Assembly: GCA_903832205.1 (NCBI GenBank)
Contig: CAILAH010000063.1
Location: 1 to 45,314 of the forward strand
From: an uncultured Microcaldota archaeon
GTDB lineage: Archaea; Micrarchaeota; Micrarchaeia; CAILAH01
DNA length: 45,314 bases
Direction of reading: 5' to 3'
Both the position numbers and the translations under genes were made by a program. Of the stretch, positions 27,928 to 35,800 are shown piece by piece. Positions within the stretch are counted from its first letter, which is position 1. Each line of letters begins with the position of its first letter. The notes under the pieces were generated by a model. It ran no database searches and had not been told where the DNA came from. It saw nothing but the letters and a program-made list of their open reading frames with translations.

Positions 27928-27987
27928 TCCCGGCAGGAGCTTTCTTATTCTTTTATTTCTTGCTGCAGATACCCTAGTGGTGAGCCT

Positions 27988-28293
27988 ATGGGTATAATAC
28001 AAGAGTTCAAGGATTTCCTGAACGAGTACAAGGTTGTTGGCCTTGCCGTCGCTTTCATAATGGGCGCCGCCACAACAACACTCGTGCAGTCGCTTGTCAA
28101 CAGCATCATAATGCCAGTTATCGGCATATTCCTGCCCGCGGGTGACTGGCAAACGGCAACGATAATGGTTGGCTCGGCAAAAATAGTGTGGGGCGCATTC
28201 GTTGCGGCACTGATTAACTTCATCATCATCGCGGTCGTGATTTTCCTGATTGCGAAGATAATGCTTAAGGAAGATAAGGTCTCGAAGAAATAA
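27988..28293 (+). CDS. mscL: Large-conductance mechanosensitive channel
   Basis: 'MGIIQEFKDFLNEYKVVGLAVAFIMGAATTTLVQSLVNSIIMPVIG'; ATG start chosen over the TTG at 27910, which lies in tRNA-Glu intron 2. Confidence 0.88.
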   Translation: MGIIQEFKDFLNEYKVVGLAVAFIMGAATTTLVQSLVNSIIMPVIGIFLPAGDWQTATIMVGSAKIVWGAFVAALINFIIIAVVIFLIAKIMLKEDKVSKK

Positions 28294-28295
28294 GG

Positions 28296-28332
28296 CATTT
28301 TTCTTGCCCTTTTTTTTGATTTTCTTTATTAA
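28296..28332 (+). terminator. T-rich terminator after mscL
   Basis: 'catttttcttgcccttttttttgattttcttta'. Confidence 0.45.
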
Positions 28333-28354
28333 TTTCACGCGAGATTATAGCCTT

Positions 28355-29719
28355 ATGGTAAAAGTCGTTTCCACTTACGGCCCAATGCTTGAGCAGAAAG
28401 GCCTTCTAGAATCGGTGTGCACCGAAAGCGACGTCCTGCGCATTAACATCTCGCACACCACCATTGAGCAGGGCATACACCAGTATAATCTTCTCAGAAA
28501 ATTCGGCAAGCCCATCATGATAGATACCTGCGGGCCCGAGGTGCGCATCCGCACAAAGGAGAAATTCCTGCTCAAAAAAGGCCAGCACATAAAGATAGGC
28601 AGGCCAAACTCATCGGCGAAGATATGCCTGGACCAGGACATCTATCCTCACATGAAGGCCGGTGAGATGATTTATTTCGACGATGGAATGGTGGCAGTTT
28701 CGCTGGTATCAAAATCGAAGGGCCTGATGGAGTTCCGCACGCACGAAGATGTTGAGATAAGGGACCATATGGGCGTCAACATGAAGGGGCGCTCGTTCAA
28801 CTTTCCCGCGCTCAGGAAATTCGACATTAGCGTGCTTCGCTCCACTGCGCCCACATTTGTCGCGCTCTCATTTACCAGGACGGCAGCGGACATAAAGGAG
28901 GCGCGCAGGCACACCGATGCAAAAATAATCGCGAAGATAGAGAATTGGGACGGCGTGAAGAACATAGGATCGATAATGGATGAAGCGGACGGTGTCATGA
29001 TTGCCCGTGGCGACCTGGGCGTTGAGGTCCCGGCCGAAGAGGTTCCCATAATACAAAAGGAGATAATCGAGCTTGCAAACAACCACGCAAAGCCCAGCAT
29101 AGTCGCAACCCAGGTGCTATACTCAATGGTTGAGCACCCGGTCCCCACGCGCGCGGAGGTGAGCGACATCGCAAACGCAGTGCTTGACGGCACCGATGCA
29201 ATCCTGCTTTCCAACGAGACCGCAGTGGGAAAATATCCGCTGCAGGCGGTACGCGAGGTGAAGAAGGTGGGCAAGCGTATCGCATCCCACGTCTGCACGA
29301 AAATCCAGGGAAATTTGCACATTAAATCCCTTGACACGGCATCTGAAATTCTCAGCAACACCATCTACTCAATAGCATCCAAAAGGGAAATCGACAAGAT
29401 AGTCGTGATAACGCGCTCCGGCTACAACGCGCACATGCTTTCCAGGTTCAAGCTGCCCAAGCCGCTGCTTGCGATAACCACTGAAGAAAAGGTCGCGCTT
29501 GAGCTCAACCTGCTCTACAATGTCACCCCAGTCAAGTGGGAAGCCCTGCCGAAGAAGAACGTCGTGCCAAGGGCTGCCCTATTCTGCCTTGAGCACGGGC
29601 TCATAGATGAGACAGACACGGTGGTGTTCACCGCGGCGGTGAGGACGCAGAAGAAGGACATAATGAACCTTATCGAAGTGCACGACATGAAGGACATGCT
29701 GCAGTATCTCGAGTTTTGA
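28355..29719 (+). CDS. pyk: Pyruvate kinase
   Basis: 'MVKVVSTYGPM', 'IIAKIENWDGVKNIGSIMDEADGVMIARGDLGVEVPAEEVPIIQKEII', 'DAILLSNETAVGKYP'. Confidence 0.95.
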   Translation: MVKVVSTYGPMLEQKGLLESVCTESDVLRINISHTTIEQGIHQYNLLRKFGKPIMIDTCGPEVRIRTKEKFLLKKGQHIKIGRPNSSAKICLDQDIYPHMKAGEMIYFDDGMVAVSLVSKSKGLMEFRTHEDVEIRDHMGVNMKGRSFNFPALRKFDISVLRSTAPTFVALSFTRTAADIKEARRHTDAKIIAKIENWDGVKNIGSIMDEADGVMIARGDLGVEVPAEEVPIIQKEIIELANNHAKPSIVATQVLYSMVEHPVPTRAEVSDIANAVLDGTDAILLSNETAVGKYPLQAVREVKKVGKRIASHVCTKIQGNLHIKSLDTASEILSNTIYSIASKREIDKIVVITRSGYNAHMLSRFKLPKPLLAITTEEKVALELNLLYNVTPVKWEALPKKNVVPRAALFCLEHGLIDETDTVVFTAAVRTQKKDIMNLIEVHDMKDMLQYLEF

Positions 29720-29804
29720 GCGAAAAACAAATATTAAAAAGCTATTACAACCGAAGATATATTCGTGCCGAGGTGGCAGAATCCGGTAATGCGTACGCCT
29801 TGAG

Positions 29805-29950
29805 TATGGGTGAGGGAGAAGCGTCTCCCTCTCCCATAAGACCCAACTCCCTCTCAAGAGGGTTTTGGACTCCTGTGGATTGAAATTCTCCTTCGTATGA
29901 GGGGGAGGTGTAGACCACACGAGGAGGGGGATACTTCCCCCTCATCAGTG
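29805..29950 (+). other. tRNA-Ser intron (position 37/38, ends +/-1-2 nt)
   Basis: Bounded by TACGC/GCGTA anticodon stem; TTGA/TCAG can form a central helix; internal TATGGG-T-GAGGGAGA...TCTCCCTC-T-CCCATA hairpin. Confidence 0.8.
29907..29950 (-). repeat. R1-family core repeat, reverse orientation, at the 3' end of the tRNA-Ser intron
   Basis: Reverse complement reads CACTGATGAGGGGGAAGTATCCCCCTCCTCGTGTGGTCTACACC. Confidence 0.8.
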
Positions 29951-29984
29951 AGCGTATGTCCGCAAGGACTCAGGAGTTCAAATC

Positions 29985-30082
29985 TCCTCCTCGGCGCTTT
30001 CTTTTTTAATTTTTCGCCTCGTCGGTTTTGCCTTCGGCAAAATCTCTGCAGCAAAGAGCTGCAGATTTCCTCCTCGGCGCTT
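29985..30082 (+). repeat. 15-bp direct repeat of the tRNA-Ser 3' end flanking a hairpin-rich 68-bp segment
   Basis: TCCTCCTCGGCGCTT at 29985-29999 and 30068-30082; between them TTTTGCC-TTCG-GCAAAA and CTGCAGC..GCTGCAG hairpins. Confidence 0.85.
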
Positions 30083-30086
30083 ATAA

Positions 30087-30683
30087 TCACTTAAGCGAAT
30101 CCCTAATTTTCCTCAATAATTCGTCCGGCTGGGCAGCGCCCCTAATCCTAAGCCTGTTGTTTATATTGGTCATGGGCGTCGCGCTAATGTCATACTTTGT
30201 CGCCAATTCCGGGAAGAAAGTAACATCAATAATCCGCACCTTGATCTTATCATTGAGCGCTGCAAGCTCATAGGCCCACCTTACCTGCGGCGGCGAGTAG
30301 TCGCAGTTTGCCATTACAAAAACGTCAATGTCAACCGGCTCACCAATGGCCATCACCGCAACCCTTGCATCATTATCCATGATATATCTCGCGTTTGACA
30401 AATCAACGAGATAATTCACGAGCACCCACATCTGCTTGCCCATGGGGAATCCCATGTAAGTCAGATTGTCTAATATCCTAACCCCTGGATATCCCTCGGC
30501 CACCCTTGTTTCCTCAACAACAATCTGGCCCTTGGATGCCTCGCCGATTTTCCTCCCGAATTGCCTGAGCGAATCGCAGAGGTTGCAGTTGGGCCCGGTC
30601 AATATCTGCAGCTTCAGCCCCTTATTTAGCTTTGAGAATTCCTTCTCAAGCAGTGAGAACGTGATGTCGTCAATGGCGGGCAT
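30087..30683 (-). CDS. Protein disulfide oxidoreductase/glutaredoxin-like protein, two thioredoxin folds
   Basis: 'LTGPNCNLCDSLRQF' and 'VFVMANCDYSPPQVRWAYELAALNDKIKVRIIDVTFFPELATKYDISATPMTNIN'. Confidence 0.8.
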   Translation of the reverse strand: MPAIDDITFSLLEKEFSKLNKGLKLQILTGPNCNLCDSLRQFGRKIGEASKGQIVVEETRVAEGYPGVRILDNLTYMGFPMGKQMWVLVNYLVDLSNARYIMDNDARVAVMAIGEPVDIDVFVMANCDYSPPQVRWAYELAALNDKIKVRIIDVTFFPELATKYDISATPMTNINNRLRIRGAAQPDELLRKIRDSLK

Positions 30684-30686
30684 TTT

Positions 30687-32816
30687 TTAGGGCACCCCCT
30701 GAACGTTAGGAACATTATTTGTTGCAGGCACGTTGCCTGTATTTGCCGCAACTTGGTTCTTGATAAGGTCCTGCTTCTGCTCCTTTATCTGCGCCTGCAG
30801 CTTCCCCATATCGCACTCGTTCCTGTAATCATGGTACGCCTTGAGCACTTTGCAGGGCAGGTCATTCTTCACGGTTTCGCTCTCCCCATTGCCCTTCTTT
30901 ATGGTCACACCGTTGCAAATGGAAACCAGGTTGTAGCTCGGAACATTCATCGCCAGGTCAGATTTTTTGTCAAGCAATTCAGAGTACATGTCAGGGCTGT
31001 TCTTCAAGAGCACATACATGAACGCGGCCTTGCCAAGCTCGCTCTCATAGCTCTTGGTCGGGTCGATATTATTGCGGTTTATTATGCCGGCCGTGTTCAG
31101 CCGGTCCTCCATATCATACCAGTCCTTGCAGTTGTCAATCTCCACGCCGAGCGTCATGAACGCATGGACGAGATGCCTGCTCAATCCGCATCTCTCCGCA
31201 ATCACTTCTGATTTTGGGTAGAATTCCAGGCATCTTGGCAGGTAGATAATCTTCGGCTTCACTCCCGAGTCAGTGCTTCCCGAATCCGTTTTCTGTTGTT
31301 CCTCCTGTGTGGGCATTCCGGGGGCAGTATAGCTGTCCCAGCCTGTCCATCCCTTTGCAACATCCTCCATTGCCCCGAAATCAATCTCCGGGATGCAGGG
31401 CTCATAGGAAATGGCCCCAGTGTTTGTTGTGCTAAGCTGGTCCGCAGAAAGCTTGTTTATCTTGTCCAGCTCTTCCTGGCCAAGGTAAAGCATTGGATAA
31501 TCCGTGAGGTAATCGCACTCCTGCGTTAAGTTAACCCCGTTGCTTTGGAACGTGATTGGCTCCTTTTTGTAAGGGGGGCTGTTGTAGTATTTGCACAGCG
31601 CAAACCAGTCGCGCATATCCCCGTTCAGGGCCGATGCCCCCGCAGTGGGCGATGTTGAGAGAGTTGACATGCTGTATGCGTTCTTGCTGGGGTCATTGTT
31701 AAGCGGGTTTTCCGGATAATCAAAATACTGCGAATATGCCGCGCCGAAAATTCCCGTCATTCTCATCATCGTTATTCCGCTATAGAATTCCAACACAATG
31801 TTGTTTGTCTGGCCGCTGCAGGCCTGGTCAATGGAGAAGATGAGGAATGACGGCTTCCCGTACCTGTTCAGCACGAACCTGCTCCTGTTTGTTGTATCTA
31901 TGATTGCAAGCCCGGCATCGCAATTGTACTTTTCCTTGTCCACGTTGACCGTAAGTATTACCGCGCTGACCTTTGCCATTTGCGTCTTATAGTTGGTGTT
32001 TAGCGCATCCAGCGTCTCAAATATCTCCGCATCGGTCTCCTGCTTTGGGAACACTGCCACCTTGCACCCTTTCACGCTCTTCGTTTCGTATTTGTTGCAA
32101 GCCCCGTTTACATCGGTGTCAATGCAGTACTTCTCAGTGGAGCCTACGCACCCCTCGTAAATCGCATCAATCTGCGCGCTAATCTCCTTCACTTTGCTTT
32201 TATCAAACCTCGCTTCAGGCGACATGAACACCGGCGCGGTTGGGTACATCGTGTCAGTGAATGTCTGCTTCATGAAATCCTTAATCCACGCGCTTTCATA
32301 ATACGTGCCTTCGGTGTAAATGACATAGAACGGTATTGCTCCCTTGCTCAGCGCGCATTCCACCGTATCCCCTTCGCTTGAGTCAAAAGTGCCGAACTTT
32401 TTCTGGTTATAGAACGGCGGCCTGTACTTTGAGTAGAGCACCTTCACAACATATCCCTCGCCCATATTGCAGCGCAGGTTTGCCTGCTCATACTCGGTGT
32501 AGGTGGCCCCCTGCCCTATCTCGAACTCCCTCACATAATTTCCCTTGTTATTGGTGAGGTAGGAATAGAGATAATCGCGCGAGCAGTTCTCAACAAAGAA
32601 GCAGGAGCCGCTATCAAGGCCCGTTGTGAACATTCCAAGGAACGCATTGCTCGACCCGTTTGTGCACATCATGCAGGTGCACTGCTGGTCCTTTATGACG
32701 CTAATGGATGCGTTCAGCACATACATTTTGTAATCACTAGGATTCTGAAGGCATCCCGCAAGCATCACTACTGATGCCAGAATGAGCACTAAAGCCAAGC
32801 TGAAATTAATCTTCAT
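30687..32816 (-). CDS. Large Cys-rich lipoprotein, unknown function
   Basis: 'MKINFSLALVLILASVVMLAGCLQN' lipobox; many Cys; start overlaps the stop of the upstream giant gene (ATGA). Confidence 0.75.
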   Translation of the reverse strand: MKINFSLALVLILASVVMLAGCLQNPSDYKMYVLNASISVIKDQQCTCMMCTNGSSNAFLGMFTTGLDSGSCFFVENCSRDYLYSYLTNNKGNYVREFEIGQGATYTEYEQANLRCNMGEGYVVKVLYSKYRPPFYNQKKFGTFDSSEGDTVECALSKGAIPFYVIYTEGTYYESAWIKDFMKQTFTDTMYPTAPVFMSPEARFDKSKVKEISAQIDAIYEGCVGSTEKYCIDTDVNGACNKYETKSVKGCKVAVFPKQETDAEIFETLDALNTNYKTQMAKVSAVILTVNVDKEKYNCDAGLAIIDTTNRSRFVLNRYGKPSFLIFSIDQACSGQTNNIVLEFYSGITMMRMTGIFGAAYSQYFDYPENPLNNDPSKNAYSMSTLSTSPTAGASALNGDMRDWFALCKYYNSPPYKKEPITFQSNGVNLTQECDYLTDYPMLYLGQEELDKINKLSADQLSTTNTGAISYEPCIPEIDFGAMEDVAKGWTGWDSYTAPGMPTQEEQQKTDSGSTDSGVKPKIIYLPRCLEFYPKSEVIAERCGLSRHLVHAFMTLGVEIDNCKDWYDMEDRLNTAGIINRNNIDPTKSYESELGKAAFMYVLLKNSPDMYSELLDKKSDLAMNVPSYNLVSICNGVTIKKGNGESETVKNDLPCKVLKAYHDYRNECDMGKLQAQIKEQKQDLIKNQVAANTGNVPATNNVPNVQGVP

Positions 32817-35800
32817 GGTGTTCCCCCTGTCCCGTACATTCCCATGTACATATTCCTGAGCCTTTCGCTCAGGGTCTCGTAAGTCTTCCACGAGTCGCCG
32901 CGCCAGGGCGGCCTCGAGATGTAATTCTTCGCCCTAATGGCAGAATACTTCATGTGGTTGCGGTACTTGTATGCCGAGCCCAAGCCGAAAAGTCCCAGCA
33001 ATGCCGGTGCGGTTAACATCGGCATGAAATACATCGCTATCGCAGGTACGAGCGGCTGCCACCTGGTCTCCTCGGCGAACTCCGTCATGCGCACAATCTC
33101 CGTTGCAACCTCAGTGGGCTTCATCGTCCTCTTGTAAAAGTCCGCATATCCTGAATACCTCATTGCGGGTGTTGAGAGCTGCGGGTTGTAATGCATAATT
33201 CCCCAGCCCCTGTTCGGGTACATTGATTCCGGCCCGCCCAGCGCGGTCTCTATGAAGTTAATCTCCCTCCCCGCAATGAAGCCGGAGTTGGCCACAACGC
33301 CGTATATGCCCACATCCATGAGGTGCTCGGGCGTCTTCTTCATCGACCTGCTTTCCTTCATGGAGAATAGGATGTCCTGGAAGTCAATCACAATATCATT
33401 GGGCTTGTAGAGCAGGTAGTTGAGGCAGTCCCTCGGCCCCCTCGCAGTGGCGCGGAAGTCATCGGTAAACATCTCCAGCAGTTCAGAAATCCTCATCTCA
33501 CCGTAGGGATTCCTGCTCAAAAGGTAGGGCGCAAAAACCGGCGGGCTCCTGTCCTTTGCAGTTGTCCTGATTACTTCGCCGAATTTAGCAAGCCTGTCCT
33601 TGAACTTCATGTACATCATTGCCTTTACCGAGTTCATCTTGTCGCCAAAAAAGCCGCCAGTGCCTTTCATCGGCTCGTATACCGCGGGCACGCCGGTCAT
33701 GAGCCGGGTCACCGAATATCTCTGGGCATACGTTCTTTGCACCTTCCTGATTGGGTGCGCAAGCATCATTGAGGTGAACCAGCCGGCATTGCCGTGCCTG
33801 CCGTAAGTCACCAGCTGCTGCATCAGGGTTGATGGCAGCGGCCCTGCAAACTGGTATCCCGCCTGCCCTGAAAAGTTGAGGCCGTACCCCTTCATGCGGG
33901 TGTGCGCCTGGGCGGCGAACGTTGAGTACAGTGTGTATGCCCTCATGAGGAATTTCTCCGATATGAACGCGGAGTTTCTCAGGTGCGCAATCATCAGATT
34001 CTCAAATTCGGTCCTCTCCTTGGCCTTCGTCTTGACAGCCTCAGAATATAGCTTTATCTCATCAACAATGCTGAACGGCGTCTTAGCCCTAGCCGAAGTT
34101 TTTCCTTTCCATTTGGCCATCTGGAAGTTGCCGAATCTCATCAGCTTTAATGAAAGGTCCCTGCTGATTTCAGAAAGCGTGAGGTTCCAGAATCTCTTGT
34201 ACTTCGCCCTCTCCATGTTGATTGGCTCAAGCAGCTCATCGACCTTCATGCCCGCGGAGAGCTTGTCTTCAAGGCCGTGCATGCCGTCATACCTCTGCAG
34301 GTAATCTTTCACTTTCGCTTTCATTCCTATTCTCAGAGACTTAATTTTATGCGATATCTCCTCATTGTTCCTATGCAGTGCGCCTACCCCATAGCTTCCA
34401 TTAAGCAGGTGATGAAATGCCTGCGCAAATTCGATTGCATTTTCAGATGACCTAAGCCTCTTGGTGATTATTTCCAGTGCGCCTGGCGGCAGGGAAGACA
34501 GTGCTGACCTAACCTCGCTGTCCGCAAGAATTTCATCTGCAAGCGTTCTGAAATTTGCTGGAGTGGCCGCACTCCTAATCTTGCCTGCATATCTCATTTC
34601 GACTCCCGCTGCGTTTATGGTGAATCCGGCTTCTTTGTACACTCCTGCATCCACAAATACCGACTCAAACATGCTATTGAACGCGCGCTCCAGCTCTGCC
34701 TTGCTTTTTGCGCTTGTTATCTTTGCCTCAATTCCCCTCATTTTGCTTGCCCTATAAGTTACATCTTGGGATGCTGTCAAGGCAGCACTTATTTCAGGGT
34801 CGGCAAGGATTGTTGCTGCCACTCTGCCGCAGTCTGCAGCGTTCGCAATTGCGCTTATCTGCGGCCCATACTTGGCTTCCAGGGCGGCCTTATCAATAAT
34901 CAGGTTTTCCATTGATGGAAGTGCGGCCTGCACCCTTTGCTTTGCCCTATCAAGCTTGCCAATGAGCTCATCAACGGCAGTGTCAACCAGCGTAAGGTCC
35001 TTCTTCGTCTCCTTGGCTGGATCCTTTGACGCCTCAATCTTGCTCTTTATGTCTTTCAGCAGGTCATCAATTTCCTTCTCGGCATCCGGCGGCAATGTAA
35101 GGCCCTTGAGCTCACCCTTCAGCTGCTTCACGAACGTGCTCTTGGAAACGTTCTCAATGAATCCGATTTCTTTCCTCGCGTAATCAAGCTCGTGCTGGCC
35201 TTCCTCCTTTCTTAGCCTGCTCTTGCTCATAAGGTCTAGCAGATTCTCCTGCATCACGAATTCCCCGACCAAATTCTTGCAGGTGTCTATCACTTTGTCT
35301 AGTTCTATGAGTTCGTCTGGTTTTTTCGGGTTACGGTAACGCAAATCTCCTGCAGTTTCCACAACATTGATTGCATCAAGCACCTTCAGGTACTCCCCAA
35401 GAATTTCCATCTTCTTTCCTTGCCTGTCATAGTCCTCAGGGCTTATTGTGGGGCTCTTGAGCATCCTATCAATCGTTGTAATCTCCGCTTTAATTCCCGG
35501 GATACCCCTGATGTTGTTTATATCACTCAGCTTAAGCTCGCGCCCTGCCAAATCCGTTTCCATTTTTTCCTTTATGTTGATGAGCTCGGTTTTCAAATTC
35601 TCTTTGATTTTTTCCGGCTTGAGCATGATCTTGAGTATCTTGTTAAACTCCTCCTTGTCAATCTCGGCCTCCCTGCTCATCAAATATTTCAGCTTGTAGG
35701 CCTCGACAAGCTTATTCGCAAGCTGCTCATTCCTTGTAACGTCTTTTGTGAACTCGGTATTGCCGCGGAATGCGCCAAGCACGTGCTTCTTGAGATATCC

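Larger units (their letters stand above)
27607..27941 (+). tRNA. tRNA-Glu(CTC) interrupted by two introns (27647-27777 at 37/38; 27799-27927 at 59/60)
   Basis: Joined exons give GCTCCTG TA GTCTAGCCCGGTTAAGGAC A TTGGC CTCTCAC GCCGA AAGC CCGGG TTCGAAT CCCGG CAGGAGC T: acceptor 7/7 and T-stem 5/5 paired. BHB: CTCT/AGAG with 3-nt bulges CAA/AAC; TTCG/CGAA with 3-nt bulges AAT/AAT. Confidence 0.9.
29767..29996 (+). tRNA. tRNA-Ser(TGA) with a 146-nt intron (29805-29950)
   Basis: Joined exons: GCCGAGG TG GCAG..TGC G TACGC CTTGAGA GCGTA, long variable arm TGTCCGCAAGGACTC, AGGAG TTCAAAT CTCCT CCTCGGC, discriminator G (Ser-like). Confidence 0.88.

Noticed and set aside
27910-27987. TTG-initiated longer MscL
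   Set aside because: The extension overlaps tRNA-Glu exon 3 and intron 2; ATG at 27988 matches the MscL N-terminus.
27726-27997. ORFs 27726..27977 and 27758..27997, and the R2-derived part of 19706..20176
   Set aside because: They translate the R2 repeat and tRNA sequence; the shared peptide 'AQGGAPHFRSGEKR' comes from repeat DNA, not a protein family.
29767-29996. Identity of the type II tRNA as tRNA-Leu
   Set aside because: Loop CTTGAG places TGA at 34-36 and the discriminator is G, both fitting Ser rather than Leu.
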